A stretch of DNA of 64,000 nucleotides. Origin: Pseudogemmobacter lacusdianii. GTDB lineage: Bacteria; Pseudomonadota; Alphaproteobacteria; Rhodobacterales; Rhodobacteraceae. The stretch covers positions 62,001-126,000 of the forward strand of contig NZ_JAVDBT010000008.1 of assembly GCF_030848395.1 (NCBI RefSeq), in the 5' to 3' direction. The notes beneath the pieces are model-generated. The model did not search any database and was not told the DNA's origin. It worked only from the letters and a program-made list of their open reading frames with translations. A program made the position numbers and the translations under genes. Shown in pieces: positions 32,964-41,241 of the stretch; within the stretch, counting starts at the first letter, position 1; each line of letters opens with the position of its first letter.

Positions 32964-32981
32964 ATCAAAATTCTATTTGAT
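32964..32981. promoter_or_regulatory. inverted repeat operator candidate for the 33033-38352 operon
   Basis: ATCAAAATTCTATTTGAT has 6-bp arms (ATCAAA/TTTGAT) in an AT-rich spacer 52 bp before the aminotransferase start. The geometry fits a dimeric regulator such as a GntR- or LacI-type protein. No such gene is adjacent, so the regulator would be encoded elsewhere. Confidence 0.45.
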
Positions 32982-33032
32982 CTGTGATGTGCTCCGTCGC
33001 AGGCTGACCGGGATATCTTGAAGGATCCCGCC

Positions 33033-34376
33033 ATGTCGCAGCCCAATCATCGGCCCAGCACTCTTGCCACCACAACCCTGCCCAAGGTGGTGCGCGCCAA
33101 GGGCTCGTATCTTTGGGATGCCAATGGCAAGCAATATATCGATGGCTCGGGCGGGCCTGCGGTCTATAGCATCGGCCATGCCAATGAAGAGGTGAATGCC
33201 GCGATCATCGCCCAGTTGCAGAATATCGCGCATGGCTATCGCTACAATTTCACCACCGATGCTTTGGAAGAGCTGACCGAGATCCTGCGGGACCGCTGCG
33301 GCGGGGATCTGCGCGAGATGGTCTATGTCACCGGCGGCTCCGAGGCGGTGGAGAGCTGCCTCAAGATCGCGTTGCAGTACCAAACCGCGATCGGCCAGAA
33401 ATCGCGCCGGATCTTCATCAGCCGCGAGCGGTCTTGGCATGGCAACACCTTCGGCTCGATGGGGGTTTCGGGATTTGTCGAGCGCACCGTGGCCTATGAA
33501 GGCGCCTTCATCCCTTCGGTGAAGCTGTCACCTGCCAATGAATACCGCCCCATTGCCGGGGCCACCGCCGAGACCGCGGGGGCGGCCGCAGCCGCCGAGC
33601 TCGAAGCCGCGATCCTGCGGCTGGGGCCGGAAAAGGTGGCCGCTTTCATCTTTGAGCCGGTGGTGGGTGCGGCGGGCGGCTGCGTACCCGCCCCTCCGGG
33701 CTATGCAGCAAAAGTGCGCGAGATTTGCAGCCGATATGGGGTCTTGATGATCTCGGATGAGGTGATGTCGGGCGCGGGTCGCACCGGCACCTGGCGCGCT
33801 TTGGCCTATGACGGGGTAGAGCCTGATATCATGTCGGTCGCCAAGGGCCTTGCTGCGGGCTACCAACCCCTTGGCGTTGCGATCTATTCCACCAAGATCC
33901 ATGAGGCGATCATCGCCGCCGATGGCGCCATCGGCACCGGCCACACTTTCACCGGCCATACCACCGCCTGCGCCGCCGGGGTGGCGGTGCAAAAGATCAT
34001 CCAGCGCGAAGGGCTTTTGGACCGCGTCAAAGCCAATGGCCCAAGGCTGAAATCTTGGCTGGGCGAGGCTTTGGCGGGCGTCGATGCCATCGGCGATATC
34101 CGCGGCCGGGGCCATTTCATCTGCGCCGAGCTGGTCGCCAACCGCGCCACCAAGGCCCCCTTCCCAGCCGAGCGCAAGCTCTTCGCCAAGATCCGCGCGC
34201 AGGCGATGCAGAACGGCCTTATCTGCTATCCGGTGGGCGGCAATGTCGACGGGGTGAACGGCGATATCGTCATCTTCGCCCCGCCCTATAACTGCACCGA
34301 CGCCGAGTTGACCGAGATCGTCGACAAAGGCGCGCGGTCGATCCGTGAGGTTTTGACAGCGGAAGGGCTGGCCTGA
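33033..34376 (+). CDS. class III PLP aminotransferase
   Basis: 447 residues from ATG 33033 (AAGGA six bases upstream). LMISDEVMSGAGRTGTW contains the PLP Asp, and SVAKGLAAGYQPLGV the Schiff-base Lys. Family members move amino groups from omega-amino acids or polyamines to pyruvate or alpha-ketoglutarate. It heads a five-gene operon; the next gene overlaps its TGA by one base (TGATG). The substrate is likely the amine product of the downstream hydrolases, but this is inference. Confidence 0.88.
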   Translation: MSQPNHRPSTLATTTLPKVVRAKGSYLWDANGKQYIDGSGGPAVYSIGHANEEVNAAIIAQLQNIAHGYRYNFTTDALEELTEILRDRCGGDLREMVYVTGGSEAVESCLKIALQYQTAIGQKSRRIFISRERSWHGNTFGSMGVSGFVERTVAYEGAFIPSVKLSPANEYRPIAGATAETAGAAAAAELEAAILRLGPEKVAAFIFEPVVGAAGGCVPAPPGYAAKVREICSRYGVLMISDEVMSGAGRTGTWRALAYDGVEPDIMSVAKGLAAGYQPLGVAIYSTKIHEAIIAADGAIGTGHTFTGHTTACAAGVAVQKIIQREGLLDRVKANGPRLKSWLGEALAGVDAIGDIRGRGHFICAELVANRATKAPFPAERKLFAKIRAQAMQNGLICYPVGGNVDGVNGDIVIFAPPYNCTDAELTEIVDKGARSIREVLTAEGLA

Positions 34377-35302
34377 TGTCGAAGATCATCATTTCCTGTG
34401 CGGTCACGGGTTCCATTCACACGCCTTCGATGTCGCCGCATCTGCCGGTGACAGCGGATCAGATCGCCCAGCAAGCGGTTGATGCCGCCAAAGCCGGGGC
34501 CACGGTGCTGCATTTGCATGCCCGCGATCCTTTGAACGGCCGCCCCTCCTCGGACCCGGCGCATTGGGCGGGGTTTCTGTCGCGGATCAAGCTCGGTTGC
34601 GATGCGATCATAAACATGACCACCGGCGGCTCGGCGGTGATGACGATGGAGCAGCGGCTGGCGGCGCCTTTGCAGGCCCGGCCCGAGCTGTGCAGCCTTA
34701 ACATGGGGTCGATGAACTTTGCGCTTTACCCGATGCTGGGCAAAGGCCGCGACTGGCTGCATGAGTGGGAAGAGCCCTTCCTGCGCAACTCGGACGATCT
34801 GGTCTTCAAAAACACCCCCCGCGATATTGAGGCGGTCTTGCAGCTGATGGGCGCCGATCGCGGCGCGCGGTTTGAGTTTGAATGCTACGATGTCAGCCAT
34901 CTCTATATGCTGAAGCATTTCCAAGACCGTGGACTGGTGCAGGGGCCGATCTTCCTGCAATTCGTGATGGGGGTACTGGGCGGCATCGCGGCCGAGCCTG
35001 AGCATCTCATCCACCTGAAGACCACCGCCGATCGGCTGTTCGGTGACGGTTACCTCTGGTCGGTTCTGGCAGCGGGCCGCAAGCAGATGGCAATGGCGGC
35101 AATGGCGGCGGGCATGGGTGGCCATGTCCGGGTCGGGCTTGAGGACAATCTTTACATCTCGCAAGGCGTGCTTGCGCCGTCGAACGCCGCACAGGTGGAA
35201 AAGGTGCGTGAGATTGTCGAGCATCTGGGCCGCGTTGTCGCCAGTCCCGATGAGGCCCGCGTCCTGCTGGGCACCAAAGGTGCGGCTCAGGTGGCGTTTT
35301 GA
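34376..35302 (+). CDS. BKACE family beta-keto acid cleavage enzyme (DUF849)
   Basis: 308 residues. ISCAVTGSIHTPSMSPHLPVT, ATVLHLHARDPLNGRPSSDP (zinc-binding HxH) and INMTTGG are hallmarks of the BKACE/DUF849 TIM-barrel enzymes, which cleave a beta-keto acid with acetyl-CoA to give acetoacetate and a new acyl-CoA (as 3-keto-5-aminohexanoate cleavage enzyme does). Coupled to the upstream aminotransferase, it may split a keto acid formed by transamination. Substrate class cannot be read without structure-based residues. Confidence 0.85.
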   Translation: MSKIIISCAVTGSIHTPSMSPHLPVTADQIAQQAVDAAKAGATVLHLHARDPLNGRPSSDPAHWAGFLSRIKLGCDAIINMTTGGSAVMTMEQRLAAPLQARPELCSLNMGSMNFALYPMLGKGRDWLHEWEEPFLRNSDDLVFKNTPRDIEAVLQLMGADRGARFEFECYDVSHLYMLKHFQDRGLVQGPIFLQFVMGVLGGIAAEPEHLIHLKTTADRLFGDGYLWSVLAAGRKQMAMAAMAAGMGGHVRVGLEDNLYISQGVLAPSNAAQVEKVREIVEHLGRVVASPDEARVLLGTKGAAQVAF

Positions 35303-35754
35303 GCCTGCTTCTCAGCGCCAGCCCCACAGCGGCACAGCTGGCCTATGGCTTGCGCGCTTTGGCAACCAGCATGGACGATCCCTACCGGATGGAGGAAGCC
35401 TTGCTTGCCAAAGCCTTAGCCCGCGGCGCTTTACAAGGCGTCGTGGCGCTTGAGGGCGAAGACATCCGCGGCGTCGCGGCCTATTCCGCCTTCCCCTCCA
35501 CCACCCGCGGCCAGATCGGCGCTTTCGTCACCGACCTTTGGGTGGATGAGCGGATGCGCGGCACCGGCCTTGGCCGCCAGCTATTGGCACGGGTGCGCGA
35601 TGAGATGGCAGCGGCTTGGGGCGGCTCCTTCATCCGGCTCAATTATTACGATGACAACAAGGGCGCTGCGGGTTTCTACGACCGTTTGGGCTTTCAGCCC
35701 CGATCGCAAGAAATCTGGGTGACTTTGGAGAAAGAAAGGCTGGCGGCTTTATGA
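35299..35754 (+). CDS. GNAT-family N-acetyltransferase
   Basis: 151 residues. FVTDLWVDERMRGTGLGRQL is the acetyl-CoA pyrophosphate loop (R/Q-x-x-G-x-G), and YDDNKGAAGFYDRLGF the C-terminal GNAT element. The start overlaps the BKACE stop by 4 bp, and its own stop overlaps the HDAC-like start. Pairing an acetyltransferase with a deacetylase-type enzyme suggests acetylated intermediates in this route. Confidence 0.85.
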   Translation: MSLLLSASPTAAQLAYGLRALATSMDDPYRMEEALLAKALARGALQGVVALEGEDIRGVAAYSAFPSTTRGQIGAFVTDLWVDERMRGTGLGRQLLARVRDEMAAAWGGSFIRLNYYDDNKGAAGFYDRLGFQPRSQEIWVTLEKERLAAL

Positions 35755-36764
35755 AAGCCTATCTCGACGCGCGGCAAAAGCTGCATGACCCCAAGCACTT
35801 CATGGCCAATGGCACGGTCTCGCCCAACCCCGAGGTGCCCGCCCGTGTCGGCGTCTTGCAAGCCGGGGCCGAGGCTGCGGGTTGCCGGTTTGAAGCGCCT
35901 GAGGACCACGGCATGGGCCCGATTGCCGCCGTGCACTCGGCCGAATACCTGACCTTCCTGCGCCATGCCCATCGCCGTTGGAGCCGGATCGAGGGCGCCT
36001 CGGACGAGGTGATCCCCAATATCCACCCCGCCTCGCGCCGCGACAGCTATCCCAAATCCGTGCTGGGCCAAGCCGGGTTCCATCAGGCCGACACCGCTTG
36101 CCCCATTGCCTCGGGCACATGGGAGGCAGCCTATTGGTCGGCGCAAACCGCCGTCACAGCGGCCCATGCCGTGGCAAAAGGCACCCGCGCCTATGCGCTC
36201 TGCCGCCCGCCGGGGCATCACGCTTTCGCCGATCTCGCGGGCGGATTTTGCTTTCTCAACAATGCTGCCATCGCGGCCGAGGCTTTGCGCCTACAAGGCC
36301 TGCGCCCAGCGATTTTGGATGTGGATGTGCATCACGGCAACGGCACGCAGGGCATCTTCTACCACCGCTCGGATGTGCTGACCGTCTCGATCCACGCCGA
36401 TCCGATCCGGTTTTACCCGTTCTACTGGGGCCATGCGCATGAGCGTGGCGAGGGCGAAGGTCTGGGCTATAACCTCAACCTGCCCTTGCAGCGCGGCACC
36501 GGCGATCAGACCTATATGGAGAGCCTCGCCCAAGGCTTGGACGCGATCGAAAGCTTCGGGGCCGATGTGATCGTCATCGCCCTTGGCCTTGATGCGCATG
36601 AGAATGACCCGTTCAAGGGCCTCCGCGTCACCACCCCCGGCTTTGCGCAGATCGCCAGCGCGATTGCCGCCACCGGCAAGAAGCTCCTCGTGGTGCAAGA
36701 GGGCGGCTATATGTCGGACGATCTGGGTCCGAACCTGACCTCCTTCCTTCAGCCATTGGTCTAA
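35751..36764 (+). CDS. histone-deacetylase-like amidohydrolase (acetylpolyamine amidohydrolase type)
   Basis: 337 residues. Zinc and catalytic motifs are RPPGHHAFADLAGGFCF (tandem His), AILDVDVHHGNGTQGIFY (zinc Asp/His) and ALGLDAHENDP (second zinc Asp), with VQEGGYMSDDLG at the C-terminal end holding the conserved Tyr. Bacterial members deacetylate acetylpolyamines or related amides. In this operon it probably cleaves an N-acyl amine before transamination. Firm family call, inferred substrate. Confidence 0.9.
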   Translation: MKAYLDARQKLHDPKHFMANGTVSPNPEVPARVGVLQAGAEAAGCRFEAPEDHGMGPIAAVHSAEYLTFLRHAHRRWSRIEGASDEVIPNIHPASRRDSYPKSVLGQAGFHQADTACPIASGTWEAAYWSAQTAVTAAHAVAKGTRAYALCRPPGHHAFADLAGGFCFLNNAAIAAEALRLQGLRPAILDVDVHHGNGTQGIFYHRSDVLTVSIHADPIRFYPFYWGHAHERGEGEGLGYNLNLPLQRGTGDQTYMESLAQGLDAIESFGADVIVIALGLDAHENDPFKGLRVTTPGFAQIASAIAATGKKLLVVQEGGYMSDDLGPNLTSFLQPLV

Positions 36765-36768
36765 CACC

Positions 36769-38352
36769 ATGGCATTGCGTGGCTTTTTTACGCCCGGCCC
36801 CTTTGACGATGGCAGCCCCGTCACCGGGCATTACTATGAAATGGCCAGCGCCGACCCGGCCCGCCCACAGGTCTGGGGCTACACCGACCGCATCAGCCAC
36901 GCCCCCGGCGAGGAATTGCGCCTGCACATCTGCGCCTCCGCCGCACAAGTAACCCTGCGGATCGAGCGGGACGGGATCACGCCAGAGCTGATGCACAGCG
37001 CAGAAATCCCCGGCGGCCTTGCCCCAACGCCTGCCGATTGCTCGACCAAAGGCTGCGACTGGCCCGAGCGGTTCCGCATGGTGCTGCCCGCGCATTGGAA
37101 AAGCGGCGTCTACCGCATCCACCTCTCGGTCCCCGGCCATGAAAGCCAGCACATGTTCGTGCTGCGCGCCGCGCAACCCCAGCATAAAATCGCGATGATT
37201 TTGGCGACCGGAACTTGGTGCGCCTATAATGATTGGGGCGGGTCGAACCATTATCAGGGGCTTTGCGGGCCGGAAGGGCACGACTTTGCCTCGCATGTCT
37301 CGGTGCTGCGGCCTTGGGCCACTGGCTTTGTCGCTTGGCCGGATGATGCCCCGCGCATCCCCCATGCCACCCCTCCGGGCCGCCCGCCGGATTATCCGCA
37401 TATGGATTATGCCCGCGCCCATGGCATCTCGAAGAAATACGCCTCCTCGGGCTGGGCGGCGTTTGAGCGTCCCTTCGCGCTTTGGTGCGAGGCGCAGGGC
37501 ATTGGCCTTGACTACCTCACCCAGCATGACCTGCAACGCGACCCTGATTGCCTTCAGGGCTACCCGCGCGCGCTGATCGTCGGCCATGACGAATATTGGA
37601 GCTGGGAGATGCGCGACGCGCTGGAAGCTTGGCTCGACAAGGGCGGCCAGCTCTGCCGCTTTGCCGGGAATTTCTTTTGGCAAACAAGGCTTAGCGCCGA
37701 TCTGGCCACGCAAATCTGCTACAAATCCCGCGCTGGCACCGAAGACCCAACCCCCGACCGCCGCCGCCTCACCGATCATTGGGACCACCGCGAGATTGCC
37801 CGCCCCGCCACGCTAACCCTTGGCCTGACCGGCGCCGCAGGCGTCTACGCCGGATGGGGCCGCACCGCCGCGCATGGCGCTGGCGGCTTCACCCTCTACC
37901 GCCCCCGTCACTGGGCCCTGCGCAGCACCGGCCTTGGCTACGGCGATGTCTTGGGGCGGGATTCCAAAATCTTCGCCTATGAAGTCGACGGCATCGAACA
38001 TGAGATGCGCCACGGCCTGCCCTTCGCCGCGCCCAAGGCGGCGCTGGCGGGTGATCTCACCATCATCGGCCTCAGCCCCGCCACCACTTTGGCCCATAGC
38101 GAGGGGCAGCATGACGCCGATCCCTTCATCGCCGATGAGGATGCTGTGGGCCTTGCGCAATCGCTTTACGGAAGGGTCGATGAGGAAACCCTTGCGCGGG
38201 TCACCCATGGCAATGGCGCGATGGTGGAATACCGCCGCGGCAAAGGCGCGGTCTTCAACGCAGGCTCTTGCGAATGGGTTGCGGGGCTGATCGCCGGAGA
38301 CAGCCCGGTCGAACAAGTCACCCGCAACGTGCTTTTGGGCAAATGGCTCTAG
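36769..38352 (+). CDS. N,N-dimethylformamidase beta-subunit-like protein
   Basis: 527 residues. ATGTWCAYNDWGGSNHYQG, the VLRPWATG region and VGHDEYWSWEMRDALEAWLDK resemble the large (beta) subunit C-terminal region of N,N-dimethylformamidase, an iron enzyme with glutamine-amidotransferase-like fold that hydrolyses a formamide bond. No alpha-subunit gene is adjacent, so it may act alone or on another amide. It follows the HDAC-like gene with 4 bp between and ends the operon. Confidence 0.78.
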   Translation: MALRGFFTPGPFDDGSPVTGHYYEMASADPARPQVWGYTDRISHAPGEELRLHICASAAQVTLRIERDGITPELMHSAEIPGGLAPTPADCSTKGCDWPERFRMVLPAHWKSGVYRIHLSVPGHESQHMFVLRAAQPQHKIAMILATGTWCAYNDWGGSNHYQGLCGPEGHDFASHVSVLRPWATGFVAWPDDAPRIPHATPPGRPPDYPHMDYARAHGISKKYASSGWAAFERPFALWCEAQGIGLDYLTQHDLQRDPDCLQGYPRALIVGHDEYWSWEMRDALEAWLDKGGQLCRFAGNFFWQTRLSADLATQICYKSRAGTEDPTPDRRRLTDHWDHREIARPATLTLGLTGAAGVYAGWGRTAAHGAGGFTLYRPRHWALRSTGLGYGDVLGRDSKIFAYEVDGIEHEMRHGLPFAAPKAALAGDLTIIGLSPATTLAHSEGQHDADPFIADEDAVGLAQSLYGRVDEETLARVTHGNGAMVEYRRGKGAVFNAGSCEWVAGLIAGDSPVEQVTRNVLLGKWL

Positions 38353-38353
38353 C

Positions 38354-39598
38354 CTACCAAACCGGGTTTTCGTGCCGCGTCTTGCCATAGCGCGACAGCC
38401 CCGGGCTTAGCGCGAAAAGGCTCGCTTGCAAGGCATGGTAGATGTCGGGCTTACCGGCGAATTGCGTGACGGTGGGCTTGCCTGCCGCATCAATCTCTGG
38501 GAACCAACCGCCCCGCTCGGCATCGATGAAATGCTCTGCCGCGAAGGTCCAAAGCCGACGATACCAAATCTCATCGCCCGGATTGCGTTCCAGCTTGATC
38601 AAAGCCGCCAGCACGCCAATGGCTTCCGTCACCGGCCACCAATAGCGATCCCGGATGCGCGGGGCGCCGTCAAATTCCAGCGTATAGAAGATGCCCCCCT
38701 TCTCATCATCCCAACCATCGCGCAAAGCGGCCTCGGTGATCGCCCGCGCCAAAGCTGGTGAGCCATCCTCGGGCCGCCCCGCCAGATCCCACCATTGCAG
38801 CAAAAGCCGAGCCCATTCAAAGGAATGGCCGGGAGTGGTGCCCGCCGGGCGGAACATCGGATTGCCGGAATAGTCCCGGTCCACCGACCAATCCTGCCGG
38901 TAATGCTCGGGGATGGCATGGCCGTATTGCGGGGCCTGCTGGCGCAGGAAGAAGTCCAAAATTCGCCCGGCGCGGTGCAGATAAATCGCCTCCCCCGTCG
39001 CCTCATAAGCGGCCAGCAGCGCCTCAACCCCGTGCATATTGGCGTTCATGCCGCGATAATCGGAAAACGGCGTCCAATCGCGGTTCCACTCATCGGCAAG
39101 GAGGCCCGCAGCCTCCTCCCACAGATGCTGGTTCAGCACCTGCGTCGCCTCAGCAATCAGATGATCCGCCAATGGATGCCCCGCCGCCTTCGCCGAGGAG
39201 CCTGCGAGAAGCACGAAAACATGGCCATAGGTCAGCTTGCGTTGGTCGTGAATTTCATCCCCGTCCAGCGCCCAAAGCCAGCCGCCAAATTGCGGGTCAC
39301 GGTGGTGCGAGGCCAGATAGCGCATGCCCTGATCGATAAGCGCATCCGCCCCCTGCCACCCGGCACGTTTCGCCATGGCATAAGAATGCACCAGCCGCGT
39401 GGTGGTGTGCAGCTCTTGCACCGCATTCGGCAGGGGTTTTCCTTCATAATCTAGCGTATGAAAGCCGCCCGCAGGCTTTGGTGAGACGGCAAAGAACCGC
39501 AAAGCCGCCGCCGCATCCTCGGCCAAAAACGCCCGGTGGCCCGGATCATCCAGCCAAAAGCCAGCTGCTTGCGGATCGCCCGGAACCTGCTTCACCAT
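38354..39598 (-). CDS. AGE-family sugar epimerase/isomerase
   Basis: 414 residues from ATG 39598 (MVKQVPGDPQAAGFWLDD). Blocks HTTTRLVHSYAMAKRAG, KLTYGHVFVLLAGSSA, NANMHGVEALLAAYE, PGHSFEWARLLL and RYWWPVTEAIGVLAAL are those of the (alpha/alpha)6 barrel shared by N-acylglucosamine 2-epimerase, mannose isomerase and YihS. The His residues in NMHG and PGHSFEW are the catalytic type. The convergent stop is 1 bp from the operon end at 38352. Exact sugar is not determinable. Confidence 0.85.
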   Translation of the reverse strand: MVKQVPGDPQAAGFWLDDPGHRAFLAEDAAAALRFFAVSPKPAGGFHTLDYEGKPLPNAVQELHTTTRLVHSYAMAKRAGWQGADALIDQGMRYLASHHRDPQFGGWLWALDGDEIHDQRKLTYGHVFVLLAGSSAKAAGHPLADHLIAEATQVLNQHLWEEAAGLLADEWNRDWTPFSDYRGMNANMHGVEALLAAYEATGEAIYLHRAGRILDFFLRQQAPQYGHAIPEHYRQDWSVDRDYSGNPMFRPAGTTPGHSFEWARLLLQWWDLAGRPEDGSPALARAITEAALRDGWDDEKGGIFYTLEFDGAPRIRDRYWWPVTEAIGVLAALIKLERNPGDEIWYRRLWTFAAEHFIDAERGGWFPEIDAAGKPTVTQFAGKPDIYHALQASLFALSPGLSRYGKTRHENPVW

Positions 39599-39669
39599 CT
39601 GCCCCTCCCTCGCCTTTTCGCCAGTATAAGCAGCGACAAGAGCACGGCGCCAGCCAGATAAAACCCCCT

Positions 39670-39822
39670 TTAGCGCGCGCCGATCCACCAGGCCAAAACC
39701 GTCGTGATAAGCATGACGGCCGCCAAAGCCACCGCACCGATCGGAACTTGCAAGGCGCTAGGCGCGCGGTCCTTTGCGGCAAAGATCTCGTAAAAATGCG
39801 GATCGAAGCGACCATCCATCAT
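39670..39822 (-). CDS. small single-pass membrane protein
   Basis: 50 residues from ATG 39822. MMDGRFDPHFYEIFAAKDRA precedes one hydrophobic helix (VPIGAVALAAVMLITTVLAWWI). The start overlaps the upstream hydrolase stop (ATGA), so it is coupled to it. Function unknown; it may tether a partner to the membrane. Confidence 0.5.
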   Translation of the reverse strand: MMDGRFDPHFYEIFAAKDRAPSALQVPIGAVALAAVMLITTVLAWWIGAR

Positions 39823-40418
39823 CTCGCACCTCCAAGGCTCGGGTTTCGGGATCCGTGAGCCAAGCTCTGCACAAACCGCACCGCCTTGGCGCGATCCTCC
39901 TGCCGCAAAAGCCCATCGCGCAGCGCCTTGCCCTGCGGCCAAGGACCATAGCCCGAGGCGACATTGATATGCCCCGCATGCCCCAGATCAACCAAACTTG
40001 CCCCCCAAGCCGTGGCCAGATCGCGGGCCCGCGTGTAGCCCATCCAAGGGTCATTGCGACTGGCAACCACGGTCACCGGCAAGTCCAGACGCCGCTCGGG
40101 GATAGGGCCAAAATGGCCAATCCGATCGTTGCCCTCTGTTTCAGCCGGAGCCACCAACATGGCCGCGCGCACCCTAAGCTGAGGCCATGTGCTCAGAAGC
40201 CGCGCGATCAGCACCGCCCCCAAAGAATGCCCAACCAGAACGGAATCAGGATGTTGCATGATCATCGCCGCCAGCTCGACCTCCCATAGCTGCGGCATCG
40301 GGCGCGATGGATGCGACAGTTCAACCATCAGCGCCTTGGGATCCGTCGCCGCCCACCAATTCTGCCAATGCGGGCCGGGCGATCCGTCCAGACCGGGAAC
40401 GATCAGGGTCTTGGTCAT
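39819..40418 (-). CDS. RBBP9/YdeN-like serine hydrolase
   Basis: 199 residues from ATG 40418. TLIVPGLDGSPGPHWQNWW, VLVGHSLGAVLIARLL (Ser nucleophile), ASRNDPWM (Asp) and DLGHAGHINVASGYGPWP (His) give the complete triad of the RBBP9 family. A function in the cell is unknown; relatives are small esterases. It is followed by the 50-residue membrane protein. Confidence 0.85.
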   Translation of the reverse strand: MTKTLIVPGLDGSPGPHWQNWWAATDPKALMVELSHPSRPMPQLWEVELAAMIMQHPDSVLVGHSLGAVLIARLLSTWPQLRVRAAMLVAPAETEGNDRIGHFGPIPERRLDLPVTVVASRNDPWMGYTRARDLATAWGASLVDLGHAGHINVASGYGPWPQGKALRDGLLRQEDRAKAVRFVQSLAHGSRNPSLGGAR

Positions 40419-40695
40419 GGCCTTTGCTCCTATTGGAAATGGCTCGCCCTTTAATCTACCAAACTTGTCGTGATTGGCGATTCTAAAGACTGCCAGCCAA
40501 AGGGAAGATCCTTCCCCCTGCCCGCCTCCCCACAAATCCGGCCTCGCCTGGCTTCCTGCGCTGCGCGAAGAGCCTGCGCCGAGAACAGGCCCGTCAAATC
40601 ACGACAAACTTTAGCGTGAATATTCCCTTGCGCCCTAATCGACCCTATGGCTGCATAGACAGAGAGCCTTAGCCGCGCAAAATAGGAGAGTTTCG

Positions 40696-40941
40696 ATGAC
40701 AGCAGCCCCGCAAAGAGGCAACCGACCAGCCCTTGTGCTGGGCCGAGCAGCGCCCGTTCCGCTGATCTCAGATCACACCTGCGCCGTGGGGCTGATCGAC
40801 CGCCGCACAGGGCGCCCCCACCGGATCAATGGTCAACCAGTTGTGCTTTATACCAAAAAGCCCGCCGCCGCAGTGGCCAAGCTGCTCTCAGGCCGCGATG
40901 TCACTGTCTGGGAAGCGCGGGTCGATCTGATCGAAACCTAG
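40696..40941 (+). CDS. hypothetical protein
   Basis: 81 residues, preceded by GGAGAG. The sequence (CAVGLIDRRTGRPHRINGQP, VVLYTKKPAAAVAKLLSGRD) is basic and looks like a real small soluble protein, perhaps related to conserved Rhodobacteraceae hypotheticals. It is the last host gene before the tRNA-Thr attachment site. Confidence 0.55.
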   Translation: MTAAPQRGNRPALVLGRAAPVPLISDHTCAVGLIDRRTGRPHRINGQPVVLYTKKPAAAVAKLLSGRDVTVWEARVDLIET

Positions 40942-41033
40942 TGCAGTCTCGGCCACATTCAGCTCAAAGAGCTCCCCACCATCAGCGGAACCGCCGCATC
41001 CGCGACCGATCGCTTTCGAACATGCGGATGTGA

Positions 41034-41080
41034 TGGTGCCCCCAGAGGGGCTCGAACCCCCGACCCCCTGATTACAAATT
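41034..41080 (-). tRNA. 3' half of tRNA-Thr(UGU), left attachment site of prophage
   Basis: Read on the minus strand: TTTGTAATCAGGGGGTCGGG, then the T arm with GGTTCGAGCCCC, then acceptor CTGGGGGC and an encoded ACCA. The anticodon loop TTTGTAA gives UGU (Thr). The 5' half (D arm and 5' acceptor) is absent, and the next bases to the right do not pair, so this is a remnant. It is the expected attL: recombination in the anticodon arm would move the intact, functional tRNA to the right prophage end outside this window. Confidence 0.8.
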
Positions 41081-41187
41081 CTATGCCTATGGTATGTTGA
41101 GTCGAGTTTAGCGACTCCATATATCCACAGATCAATGGGTTAGCGTATCCGCTAGTATAGCGGGTCCTGTATAACCACAACATCTGG

Positions 41188-41206
41188 TTAGCACAAAATT
41201 AGCACA
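41188..41206 (+). repeat. direct repeats TTAGCACA, possible integrase arm sites
   Basis: TTAGCACA occurs at 41188-41195 and 41199-41206, one helical turn apart, ~110 bp from the tRNA junction. A GAGTCG/CGACTC hairpin lies at 41099-41117. This 160-bp stretch has no gene. Short spaced direct repeats near an att site fit tyrosine-recombinase arm binding. They could instead be part of the early promoter for host RNA polymerase. Confidence 0.4.
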
Positions 41207-41216
41207 CTGCCTCCAA

Positions 41217-41229
41217 TGGATCAGTCCAA
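41217..41229 (+). repeat. first copy of TTGGAYYRATCCAA-type inverted repeat
   Basis: TGGATCAGTCCAA directly abuts AGGAGAGAG, the ribosome-binding site of the RNA polymerase N-half. Other copies: 44111, 44534, 46343, 52690, 54743 (plus strand); 57903 and 61901 (minus arm); half copies before GGAG at 50788, 56695 and 48714. Most sit just upstream of a start codon. The motif is AT/GC mixed and palindromic. Confidence 0.65.
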
Positions 41230-41241
41230 AGGAGAGAGACA

